The notes beneath the pieces were generated by a model, which was given only the letters and a program-made list of their open reading frames with translations, did no database searches and was not told the DNA's origin. 64,000 nt of DNA from contig OZ059894.1 in NCBI GenBank assembly GCA_964057225.1, positions 4,340,001-4,404,000 of the forward strand, written 5' to 3'. Positions 9,007 through 21,766 of this stretch are shown here, in pieces. The DNA is from Auanema rhodensis (lineage: Eukaryota > Nematoda > Chromadorea > Rhabditida > Rhabditidae). Position numbers and translations under genes: made by a program. Position 1 is the first letter of the stretch; every line of letters begins with the position of its first letter.

Positions 9007-12000
9007 GCGGATTTTGAAGCTGCGTCGATCTGTTTTATCAGATTTGCGCTAGCTTAAAAATGCACCGAGATATCAACTGATATAAGTTCACACTTATATC
9101 CTCGATTTTCACCCTGAAGAATTAATTTTTTCGTTGAATAACAATGTCCATCGTCTTCGCCTTAAAAAAAGGTATCTAAAAACATCTACTTTTTGCTAAA
9201 TTATTTTGAAATTTTTCGAAAAAATTTTTGTCAAAATGTTTTTGGAAGCAATGTTGAGTGTACATGGAAACTCAACATACACTAATGCATCATTTTTCAA
9301 ACGATCATAACTAATTTTTGTATTAAGCGTTTCTCAATGTAGTATAGTGCATTCGATGCGGATTTTTAAGCTGCGTCGATCTGTTTTATCAGATTTGCGC
9401 TAGCTTAAAAATGCACCGAGATATCAACTGATATAAGTTCACACTTATATCCTCGATTTTCACCCTGAAGAATTAATTTTTTCGTTGAATCACATCGTCC
9501 ATCGTCTTTGCCTTGAAAAAAGGAATCTAAAAACATCTACTTTTTGCTAAATTATTTTGAAATTTTTCGAAAAAATTTTTGTCAAAATGTTTTTGGAAGC
9601 AATGTTGAGTGTACATGGAAACTCAACATACACTAATGCATCATTTTTCAAACGATCATAACTAATTTTTGTATTAAGCGTTTCTCGATGTAGTATAGTG
9701 CATTCGATGCGGATTTTTAAGCTGCATCGATCTGTGTTATCAGATTTGCGCTAGCTTAAAAATGCACCGAGATATCAACTGATATAAGTTCACACTTATA
9801 TCCTCGATTTTCACCCTGAAGAATTAATTTTTTCGTTGAATAACAATGTCCATCGTCTTCGCCTTGAAAAAAGGAATCTAAAAACATCTACTTTTTGCTA
9901 AATTATTTTGAAATTTTTCGAAAAAATTTTTGTCAAAATGTTTTTGGAAGCAATGTTGAGTGTACATGGAAACTCAACATACACTAATTCATCATTTTTC
10001 AAACGATCATAACTAATTTTTGTATTGAGCGTTTCTCAATGTAGTATAGTGCATTCGATGCGGATTTTTAAGCTGCATCGATCTGTGTTATCAAATTTGC
10101 GCTAGCTTAAAAATGCACCGAGATATCAACTGATATAAGTTCACACTTATATCCTCGATTTTCACCCTGAAGAATTAATTTTTTCGTTGAATAACAATGT
10201 CCATCGTCTTTGCCTCAAAAAAAGGTATCTAAAAACATCTACTTTTTGCTAAATTATTTTGAAATTTTTCGAAAAAATTTTTGTCAAAATGTTTTTGGAA
10301 GCAATGTTGAGTGTACATGGAAACTCAACATACACTAATGCATCATTTTTCAAACGATCATAACTAATTTTTGTATTAAGCGTTTCTTAATGTAGTATAG
10401 TGCATTCGATGCGGATTTTTAAGCTGCGTCGATCTGTTTTATCAGATTTGCGCTAGCTTAAAAATGCACCGAGATATCAACTGATATAAGTTCACACTTA
10501 TATCCTCGATTTTCACCCTGAAGAATTAATTTTTTCGTTGAATAACAATGTCCATCGTCTTCGCCTTAAAAAAAGGTATCTAAAAACATCTACTTTTTGC
10601 TAAATTATTTTGAAATTTTTCGAAAAAATTTTTGTCAAAATGTTTTTGGAAGCAATGTTGAGTGTACATGGAAACTCAACATACACTAATGCATCATTTT
10701 TCAAACGATCATAACTAATTTTTGTATTAAGCGTTTCTCAATGTAGTATAGTGCATTCGATGCGGATTTTTAAGCTGCGTCGATCTGTGTTATCAGATTT
10801 GCGCTAGCTTAAAAATGCACCGAGATATCAACTGATATAAGTTCACACTTATATCCTCGATTTTCACCCTGAAGAATTACTTTTTTCGTTGAATAACAAT
10901 GTCCATCGTCTTCGCCTTGAAAAAAAAAAATCTAAAAACATCTACTTTTTGCTAAATTATTTTGAAATTTTTCGAAAAAATTTTTGTCAAAATGTTTTTG
11001 GAAGCAATGTTGAGTGTACATGGAAACTCAACATACACTAATTCATCATTTTTCAAACGATCATAACTAATTTTTGTATTGAGCGTTTCTCAATGTAGTA
11101 TAGTGCATTCGATGCGGATTTTTAAGCTGCATCGATCTGTGTTATCAGATTTGCGCTAGCTTAAAAATGCACCGAGATATCAACTGATATAAGTTCACAC
11201 TTATATCCTCGATTTTCACCCTGAAGAATTAATTTTTTCGTTGAATAACAATGTCCATCATCTTTGCCTCAAAAAAAGGTATCTAAAAACATCTACTTTT
11301 TGCTGAATTATTTTGAAATTTTTCGAAAAAATTTTTGTCAAAATGTTTTTGGAAGCAATGTTGAGTGTACATGGAAACTCAACATACACTAATGCATCAT
11401 TTTTCAAACGATCATAACTAATTTTTGTATTAAGCGTTTCTTAATGTAGTATAGTGCATTCGATGCGGATTTTTAAGCTGCGTCGATCTGTTTTATCAGA
11501 TTTGCGCTAGCTTAAAAATGCACCGAGATATCAACTGATATAAGTTCACACTTATATCCTCGATTTTCACCCTGAAGAATTAATTTTTTCGTTGAATAAC
11601 AATGTCCATCGTCTTCGCCTTAAAAAAAGGTATCTAAAAACATCTACTTTTTGCTAAATTATTTTGAAATTTTTCGAAAAAATTTTTGTCAAAATGTTTT
11701 TGGAAGCAATGTTGAGTGTACATGGAAACTCAACATACACTAATGCATCATTTTTCAAACGATCATAACTAATTTTTGTATTAAGCGTTTCTCAATGTAG
11801 TATAGTGCATTCGATGCGGATTTTTAAGCTGCGTCGATCTGTGTTATCAGATTTGCGCTAGCTTAAAAATGCACCGAGATATCAACTGATATAAGTTCAC
11901 ACTTATATCCTCGATTTTCACACTGAAGAATTACTTTTTTCGTTGAATAACAATGTCCATCGTCTTCGCCTTGAAAAAAAAAAATCTAAAAACATCTACT

Positions 12001-12641
12001 TTTTGCTAAATTATTTTGAAATTTTTCGAAAAAATTTTTGTCAAAATGTTTTTGGAAGCAATGTTGAGTGTACATGGAAACTCAACATACACTAATTCAT
12101 CATTTTTCAAACGATCATAACTAATTTTTGTATTGAGCGTTTCTCAATGTAGTATAGTGCATTCGATGCGGATTTTTAAGCTGCATCGATCTGTGTTATC
12201 AGATTTGCGCTAGCTTAAAAATGCACCGAGATATCAACTGATATAAGTTCACACTTATATCCTCGATTTTCACCCTGAAGAATTAATTTTTTCGTTGAAT
12301 AACAATGTCCATCGTCTTCGCCTTAAAAAAAGGTATCTAAAAACATCTACTTTTTGCTAAATTATTTTGAAATTTTTCGAAAAAATTTTTGTCAAAATGT
12401 TTTTGGAAGCAATGTTGAGTGTACATGGAAACTCAACATACACTAATGCATCATTTTTCAAACGATCATAACTAATTTTTGTATTAAGCGTTTCTCAATG
12501 TAGTATAGTGCATTCGATGCGGATTTTTAAGCTGCGTCGATCTGTGTTATCAGATTTGCGCTAGCTTAAAAATGCACCGAGATATCAACTGATATAAGTT
12601 CACACTTATATCCTCGATTTTCACCCTGAAGAATTAATTTT
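9007..12641 (+). repeat. 13-monomer higher-order repeat, copy 2 (truncated)
   Basis: Allele order follows copy 1 from the 3' half of M26 to M36 (matching M13-M23). M33 (11237) is the exception: it has CATCATCTTTGCCTC and GCTGAATT, like M24, where copy 1 has a CTTCGCC unit at the same place (M20). Correspondence fades at M37, which has GTTTTTCAATG and CTGTGTTATC where M24 has TCTTAATG and CTGTTTTATC. M34 has a private CACACTGAAG at its junction. About 11 of 13 units are present, so copy 2 is incomplete or was overwritten by later conversion. Confidence 0.8.
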
Positions 12642-13694
12642 TTCGTTGAATAACAATGTCCATCATCTTTGCCTCAAAAAAAGGTATCTAAAAACATCTA
12701 CTTTTTGCTAAATTATTTTGAAATTTTTCGAAAAAATTTTTGTCAAAATGTTTTTGGAAGCAATGTTGAGTGTACATGGAAACTCAACATACACTAATGC
12801 ATCATTTTTCAAACGATCATAACTAATTTTTGTATTAAGCGTTTTTCAATGTAGTATAGTGCATTCGATGCGGATTTTTAAGCTGCGTCGATCTGTGTTA
12901 TCAGATTTGCGCTAGCTTAAAAATGCACCGAGATATCAACTGATATAAGTTCACACTTATATCCTCGATTTTCACCCTGAAGAATTAATTTTTTCGTTGA
13001 ATAACAATGTCCATCATCTTTGCCTCAAAAAAAGGTATCTAAAAACATCTACTTTTTGCTAAATTATTTTGAAATTTTTCGAAAAAATTTTTGTCAAAAT
13101 GTTTTTGGAAGCAATGTTGAGTGTACATGGAAACTCAACATACACTAATGCATCATTTTTCAAACGATCATAACTAATTTTTGTATTAAGCGTTTCTCAA
13201 TGTAGTATAGTGCATTCGATGCGGATTTTTAAGCTGCGTCGATCTGTTTTATCAGATTTGCGCTAGCTTAAAAATGCACCGAGATATCAACTGATATAAG
13301 TTCACACTTATATCCTCGATTTTCACCCTGAAGAATTAATTTTTTCGTTGAATAACAATGTCCATCGTCTTCGCCTTAAAAAAAGGTATCTAAAAACATC
13401 TACTTTTTGCTAAATTATTTTGAAATTTTTCGAAAAAATTTTTGTCAAAATGTTTTTGGAAGCAATGTTGAGTGTACATGGAAACTCAACATACACTAAT
13501 GCATCATTTTTCAAACGATCATAACTAATTTTTGTATTAAGCGTTTCTCAATGTAGTATAGTGCATTCGATGCGGATTTTCAAGCTGCGTCGATCTGTGT
13601 TATCAGATTTGCGCTAGCTTAAAAATGCACCGAGATATCAACTGATATAAGTTCACACTTATATCCTCGATTTTCACCCTGAAGAATTAATTTT
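12642..13694 (+). repeat. Monomers M37-M39 between two higher-order patterns
   Basis: M37 and M38 both carry CATCATCTTTGCCTC, a local doubling of one monomer type. M37 has GTTTTTCAATG and CTGTGTTATC; M38 has GTTTCTCAATG and CTGTTTTATC. M39 (13344) has CTTCGCC, a private TTTTCAAGCTG in the left arm of stem-loop 2, and CTGTGTTATC. I see no clear multimer pattern in this stretch. Confidence 0.75.
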
Positions 13695-16600
13695 TTCGTT
13701 GAATAACAATGTCCATCGTCTTCGCCTTAAAAAAAGGTATCTAAAAACATCTACTTTTTGCTAAATTATTTTGAAATTTTTCGAAAAAATTTTTGTCAAA
13801 ATGTTTTTGGAAGCAATGTTGAGTGTACATGGAAACTCAACATACACTAATGCATCATTTTTCAAACGATCATAACTAATTTTTGTATTAAACGTTTCTT
13901 AATGTAGTATAGTGCATTCGATGCGGATTTTTAATCTGCGTCGGTCTGTGTTATCAGATTTGCGCTAGCTTAAAAATGCACCGAGATATCAACTGATATA
14001 TGTTCACACTTATATCCTCGATTTTCACCCTGAAGAATTAATTTTTTCGTTGAATAACAATGTCCATCGTCTTTGCCTTAAAAAAAGGAATCTAAAAACA
14101 TCTACTTTTTGCTAAATTATTTTGAAATTTTTCGAAAAAATTTTTGTCAAAATGTTTTTGGAAGCAATGTTGAGTGTACATGGAAACTCAACATACACTA
14201 ATTCATCATTTTTCAAACGATCATAACTAATTTTTGTATTAAGCGTTTCTCAATGTAGTATAGTGCATTCGATGCGGATTTTTAAGCTGCATCGATCTGT
14301 GTTATCAGATTTGCGCTAGCTTAAAAATGCACCGAGATATCAACTGATATAAGTTCACACTTATATCCTCGATTTTCACCCTGAAGAATTAATTTTTTCG
14401 TTGAATAACATCGTCCATCGTCTTTGCCTTGAAAAAAGGAATCTAAAAACATCTACTTTTTGCTAAATTATTTTGAAATTTTTCGAAAAAATTTTTGTCA
14501 AAATGTTTTTGGAAGCAATGTTGATTGTACATGGAAACTCAACATACACTAATGCATCATTTTTCAAACGATCATAACTAATTTTTGTATTGAGCGTTTC
14601 TCAATGTAGAATAGTGCATTCGATGCGGATTTTTAATCTGCGTCGGTCTGTGTTATCAGATTTGCGCTAGCTTAAAAATGCACCGAGATATCAACTGATA
14701 TATGTTCACACTTATATCCTCGATTTTCACCCTGAAGAATTAATTTTTTCGTTGAATAACAATGTCCATCGTCTTTGCCTTGAAAAAAGGAATCTAAAAA
14801 CATCTACTTTTTGCTAAATTATTTTGAAATTTTTCGAAAAAATTTTTGTCAAAATGTTTTTGGAAGCAATGTTGAGTGTACATGGAAACTCAACATACAC
14901 TAATGCATCATTTTTCAAACGATCATAACTAATTTTTGTATTAAGCGTTTCTCAATGTAGTATAGTGCATTCGATGCGGATTTTTAAGCTGCATCGATCT
15001 GTGTTATCAGATTTGCGCTAGCTTAAAAATGCACCGAGATATCAACTGATATAAGTTCACACTTATATCCTCGATTTTCACCCTGAAGAATTAATTTTTT
15101 CGTTCAATAACATCGTCCATCGTCTTTGCCTTGAAAAAAGGAATCTAAAAACATATACTTTTTGCTAAATTATTTTGAAATTTTTCGAAAAAATTTTTGT
15201 CAAAATGTTTTTGGAAGCAATGTTGATTGTACATGGAAACTCAACATACACTAATGCATCATTTTTCGAACGATCATAACTAATTTTTGTATTGAGCGTT
15301 TCTCAATGTAGAATAGTGCATTTGATGCGGATTTTTAAGCTGCGTCGGTCTGTGTTATCAGATTTGCGCTAGCTTAAAAATGCACCGAGATATCAACTGA
15401 TATATGTTCACACTTATATCCTCGATTTTCACCCTGAAGAATTAATTTTTTCGTTGAATAACAATGTCCATCGTCTTTGCCTTGAAAAAAGGAATCTAAA
15501 AACATCTACTTTTTGCTAAATTATTTTGAAATTTTTCGAAAAAATTTTTGTCAAAATGTTTTTGGAAGCAATGTTGAGTGTACATGGAAACTCAACATAC
15601 ACTAATGCATCATTTTTCAAACGATCATAACTAATTTTTGTATTAAGCGTTTCTCAATGTAGTATAGTTCATTCGATGCGGATTTTTAAGCTGCGTCGAT
15701 CTGTGTTATCAGATTTGCGCTAGCTTAAAAATGCACCGAGATATCAACTGATATAAGTTCACACTTATATCCTCGATTTTCACCCTGAAGAATTAATTTT
15801 TTCGTTGAATAACAATGTCCATCGTCTTTGCCTTGAAAAAAAAATTTAAAAACATCTACTTTTTGCTAAATTATTCTGAAATTTTTCGAAAAAATTTTTG
15901 TCAAAATGTTTTTGGAAGCAATGTTGAGTGTACATGGAAACTCAACATACACTAATTCATCATTTTTCAAACGATCATAACTAATTTTTGTATTAAGCGT
16001 TTCTCAATGTAGTATAGTGCATTCGATGCGGATTTTTAATCTGCGTCGGTCTGTGTTATCAGATTTGCGCTAGCTTAAAAATGCACCGAGATATCAACTG
16101 ATATATGTTCACACTTATATCCTCGATTTTCACCCTGAAGAATTAATTTTTTCGTTGAATAACAATGTCCATCGTCTTTGCCTTGAAAAAAGGAATCTAA
16201 AAACATCTACTTTTTGCTAAATTATTTTGAAATTTTTCGAAAAAATTTTTGTCAAAATGTTTTTGGAAGCAATGTTGAGTGTACATGGAAACTCAACATA
16301 CACTAATTCATCATTTTTCAAACGATCATAACTAATTTTTGTATTAAGCGTTTCTCAATGTAGTATAGTGCATTCGATGCGGATTTTTAAGCTGCATCGA
16401 TCTGTGTTATCAGATTTGCGCTAGCTTAAAAATGCACCGAGATATCAACTGATATAAGTTCACACTTATATCCTCGATTTTCACCCTGAAGAATTAATTT
16501 TTTCGTTGAATAACATCGTCCATCGTCTTTGCCTTGAAAAAAGGAATCTAAAAACATCTACTTTTTGCTAAATTATTTTGAAATTTTTCGAAAAAATTTT

Positions 16601-17905
16601 TGTCAAAATGTTTTTGGAAGCAATGTTGATTGTACATGGAAACTCAACATACACTAATGCATCATTTTTCAAACGATCATAACTAATTTTTGTATTGAGC
16701 GTTTCTCAATGTAGAATAGTGCATTCGATGCGGATTTTTAATCTGCGTCGGTCTGTGTTATCAGATTTGCGCTAGCTTAAAAATGCACCGAGATATCAAC
16801 TGATATATGTTCACACTTATATCCTCGATTTTCACCCTGAAGAATTAATTTTTTCGTTGAATAACAATGTCCATCGTCTTTGCCTTGAAAAAAGGAATCT
16901 AAAAACATCTACTTTTTGCTAAATTATTTTGAAATTTTTCGAAAAAATTTTTGTCAAAATGTTTTTGGAAGCAATGTTGAGTGTACATGGAAACTCAACA
17001 TACACTAATGCATCATTTTTCAAACGATCATAACTAATTTTTGTATTAAGCGTTTCTCAATGTAGTATAGTGCATTCGATGCGGATTTTTAAGCTGCATC
17101 GATCTGTGTTATCAGATTTGCGCTAGCTTAAAAATGCACCGAGATATCAACTGATATAAGTTCACACTTATATCCTCGATTTTCACCCTGAAGAATTAAT
17201 TTTTTCGTTGAATAACATCGTCCATCGTCTTTGCCTTGAAAAAAGGAATCTAAAAACATCTACTTTTTGCTAAATTATTTTGAAATTTTTCGAAAAAATT
17301 TTTGTCAAAATGTTTTTGGAAGCAATGTTGATTGTACATGGAAACTCAACATACACTAATGCATCATTTTTCAAACGATCATAACTAATTTTTGTATTGA
17401 GCGTTTCTCAATGTAGAATAGTGCATTCGATGCGGATTTTTAATCTGCGTCGGTCTGTGTTATCAGATTTGCGCTAGCTTAAAAATGCACCGAGATATCA
17501 ACTGATATATGTTCACACTTATATCCTCGATTTTCACCCTGAAGAATTAATTTTTTCGTTGAATAACAATGTCCATCGTCTTTGCCTTGAAAAAAGGAAT
17601 CTAAAAACATCTACTTTTTGCTAAATTATTTTGAAATTTTTCGAAAAAATTTTTGTCAAAATGTTTTTGGAAGCAATGTTGAGTGTACATGGAAACTCAA
17701 CATACACTAATGCATCATTTTTCAAACGATCATAACTAATTTTTGTATTAAGCGTTTCTCAATGTAGTATAGTGCATTCGATGCGGATTTTTAAGCTGCG
17801 TCGATCTGTTTTATCAGATTTGCGCTAGCTTAAAAATGCACCGAGATATCAACTGATATAAGTTCACACTTATATCCTCGATTTTCACCCTGAAGAATTA
17901 ATTTT
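13695..17905 (+). repeat. 702-bp dimeric higher-order array, six dimers (M40-M51)
   Basis: The TATATGTTC allele occurs at TGTTC positions 14001, 14703, 15405, 16106, 16808 and 17510. Spacing is 702 throughout except one 701, explained by a deleted base in the A run of M46. A-type units (M40, M42, M44, M46, M48, M50) carry TATATG and GTCGGTC, and mostly TAATCTG, GTTGATTG and TAGAATAG. B-type units between them carry ATAAG and GTCGATC, usually GCATCGATC. M44 has several private changes (CGTTCAATAAC, ACATATAC, TTTTCGAACG, TTTGATGCGG). A-type alleles damage all three stem-loops by one pair each while B-type alleles keep loops 1 and 3 intact. The two edge units look like hybrids with neighbouring types. 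Confidence 0.88.
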
Positions 17906-20900
17906 TTCGTTGAATAACAATGTCCATCGTCTTCGCCTTAAAAAAAGGTATCTAAAAACATCTACTTTTTGCTAAATTATTTTGAAATTTTTCGAAAAAA
18001 TTTTTGTCAAAATGTTTTTGGAAGCAATGTTGAGTGTACATGGAAACTCAACATACACTAATGCATCATTTTTCAAACGATCATAACTAATTTTTGTATT
18101 AAGCGTTTCTCAATGTAGTATAGTGCATTCGATGCGGATTTTTAAGCTGCGTCGATCTGTTTTATCAGATTTGCGCTAGCTTAAAAATGCACCGAGATAT
18201 CAACTGATATAAGTTCACACTTATATCCTCGATTTTCACCCTGAAGAATTAATTTTTTCGTTGAATAACAATGTCCATCGTCTTCGCCTTAAAAAAAGAT
18301 ATCTAAAAACATCTACTTTTTGCTAAATTATTTTGAAATTTTTCGAAAAAATTTTTGTCAAAATGTTTTTGGAAGCAATGTTGAGTGTACATGGAAACTC
18401 AACATACACTAATGCATCATTTTTCAAACGATCATAACTAATTTTTGTATTAAGCGTTTCTCAATGTAGTATAGTGCATTCGATGCGGATTTTTAAGCTG
18501 CGTCGATCTGTTTTATCAGATTTGCGCTAGCTTAAAAATGCACCGAGATATCAACTGATATAAGTTCACACTTATATCCTCGATTTTCACCCTGAAGAAT
18601 TAATTTTTTCGTTGAATAACAATGTCCATCGTCTTCGCCTTAAAAAAAGGTATCTAAAAACATCTACTTTTTGCTAAATTATTTTGAAATTTTTCGAAAA
18701 AATTTTTGTCAAAATGTTTTTGGAAGCAATGTTGAGTGTACATGGAAACTCAACATACACTAATGCATCATTTTTCAAACGATCATAACTAATTTTTGTA
18801 TTAAGCGTTTCTCAATGTAGTATAGTGCATTCGATGCGGATTTTTAAGCTGCGTCGATCTGTTTTATCAGATTTGCGCAAGCTTAAAAATGCACCGAGAT
18901 ATCAACTGATATAAATTCACACTTATATCCTCGATTTTCACCCTGAAGAATTAATTTTTTCGTTGAATAACAATGTCCATCGTCTTCGCCTTAAAAAAAG
19001 GTATCTAAAAACATCTACTTTTTGCTAAATTATTTTGAAATTTTTCGAAAAAATTTTTGTCAAAATGTTTTTGGAAGCAATGTTGAGTGTACATGGAAAC
19101 TCAACATACACTAATTCATCATTTTTCAAACGATCATAACTAATTTTTGTATTGAGCGTTTCTCAATGTAGTATAGTGCATTCGATGCGGATTTTTAAGC
19201 TGCATCGATCTGTGTTATCAGATTTGCGCTAGCTTAAAAATGCACCGAGATATCAACTGATAAAAGTTCACACTTATATCCTCGATTTTCACCCTGAAGA
19301 ATTAATTTTTTCGTTGAATAACAATGTCCATCGTCTTTGCCTCAAAAAAAGGTATCTAAAAACATCTACTTTTTGCTAAATTATTTTGAAATTTTTCGAA
19401 AAAATTTTTGTCAAAATGTTTTTGGAAGCAATGTTGAGTGTACATGGAAACTCAACATACACTAATGCATCATTTTTCAAACGATCATAACTAATTTTTG
19501 TATTAAGCGTTTCTCAATGTAGTATAGTGCATTCGATGCGGATTTTTAAGCTGCGTCGATCTGTTTTATCAGATTTGCGCTAGCTTAAAAATGCACCGAG
19601 ATATCAACTGATATAAGTTCACACTTATATCCTCGATTTTCACCCTGAAGAATTAATTTTTTCGTTGAATAACAATGTCCATCGTCTTCGCCTTAAAAAA
19701 AGGTATCTAAAAACATCTACTTTTTGCTAAATTATTTTGAAATTTTTCGAAAAAATTTTTGTCAAAATGTTTTTGGAAGCAATGTTGAGTGTACATGGAA
19801 ACTCAACATACACTAATGCATCATTTTTCAAACGATCATAACTAATTTTTGTATTAAGCGTTTCTCAATGTAGTATAGTGCATTCGATGCGGATTTTTAA
19901 GCTGCGTCGATCTGTTTTATCAGATTTGCGCAAGCTTAAAAATGCACCGAGATATCAACTGATATAAGTTCACACTTATATCCTCGATTTTCACCCTGAA
20001 GAATTAATTTTTTCGTTGAATAACAATGTCCATCGTCTTCGCCTTAAAAAAAGGTATCTAAAAACATCTACTTTTTGCTAAATTATTTTGAAATTTTTCG
20101 AAAAAATTTTTGTCAAAATGTTTTTGGAAGCAATGTTGAGTGTACATGGAAACTCAACATACACTAATGCATCATTTTTCAAACGATCATAACTAATTTT
20201 TGTATTAAGCGTTTCTCAATGTAGTATAGTGCATTCGATGCGGATTTTTAAGCTGCGTCGATCTGTTTTATCAGATTTGCGCTAGCTTAAAAATGCACCG
20301 AGATATCAACTGATATAAGTTCACACTTATATCCTCGATTTTCACCCTGAAGAATTAATTTTTTCGTTGAATAACAATGTCCATCGTCTTCGCCTTAAAA
20401 AAAGGTATCTAAAAACATCTACTTTTTGCTAAATTATTTTGAAATTTTTCGAAAAAATTTTTGTCAAAATGTTTTTGGAAGCAATGTTGAGTGTACATGG
20501 AAACTCAACATACACTAATGCATCATTTTTCAAACGATCATAACTAATTTTTGTATTAAGCGTTTCTCAATGTAGTATAGTGCATTTGATGCGGATTTTT
20601 AAGCTGCGTCGATCTGTTTTATCAGATTTGCGCTAGCTTAAAAATGCACCGAGATATCAACTGATATAAGTTCACACTTATATCCTCGATTTTCACCCTG
20701 AAGAATTAATTTTTTCGTTGAATAACAATGTCCATCGTCTTCGCCTTAAAAAAAGGTATCTAAAAACATCTACTTTTTGCTAAATTATTTTGAAATTTTT
20801 CGAAAAAATTTTTGTCAAAATGTTTTTGGAAGCAATGTTGAGTGTACATGGAAACTCAACATACACTAATGCATCATTTTTCAAACGATCATAACTAATT

Positions 20901-21766
20901 TTTGTATTAAGCGTTTCTCAATGTAGTATAGTGCATTCGATGCGGATTTTTAAGCTGCGTCGATCTGTTTTATCAGATTTGCGCTAGCTTAAAAATGCAC
21001 CGAGATATCAACTGATATAAGTTCACACTTATATCCTCGATTTTCACCCTGAAGAATTAATTTTTTCGTTGAATAACAATGTCCATCGTCTTCGCCTTAA
21101 AAAAAGGTATCTAAAAACATCTACTTTTTGCTAAATTATTTTGAAATTTTTCGAAAAAATTTTTGTCAAAATGTTTTTGGAAGCAATGTTGAGTGTACAT
21201 GGAAACTCAACATACACTAATGCATCATTTTTCAAACGATCATAACTAATTTTTGTATTAAGCGTTTCTCAATGTAGTATAGTGCATTCGATGCGGATTT
21301 TTAAGCTGCGTCGATCTGTTTTATCAGATTTGCGCTAGCTTAAAAATGCACCGAGATATCAACTGATATAAGTTCACACTTATATCCTCGATTTTCACCC
21401 TGAAGAATTAATTTTTTCGTTGAATAACAATGTCCATCGTCTTCGCCTTAAAAAAAGGTATCTAAAAACATCTACTTTTTGCTAAATTATTTTGAAATTT
21501 TTCGAAAAAATTTTTGTCAAAATGTTTTTGGAAGCAATGTTGAGTGTACATGGAAACTCAACATACACTAATGCATCATTTTTCAAACGATCATAACTAA
21601 TTTTTGTATTAAGCGTTTCTCAATGTAGTATAGTGCATTCGATGCGGATTTTTAAGCTGCGTCGATCTGTTTTATCAGATTTGCGCTAGCTTAAAAATGC
21701 ACCGAGATATCAACTGATATAAGTTCACACTTATATCCTCGATTTTCACCCTGAAGAATTAATTTT
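17906..21766 (+). repeat. Nearly uniform monomer run (M52-M62)
   Basis: Most units have ACAATGTCC, CTTCGCC, AAAAAAAGGTATC, AAGCGTTTCTC and CTGTTTTATC. M58, M60, M61 and M62 look identical by eye. M53 differs by AAAGATATC, M54 and M57 by GCAAGCTT, M59 by CATTTGATG. M55 (18959) and M56 (19310) are different types: M55 with ATTCATC, TTGAGC, GCATCG and TGATAAAAG, M56 with GCCTCAAAAAAAGG. Such low divergence points to recent single-unit expansion or conversion. Confidence 0.82.
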
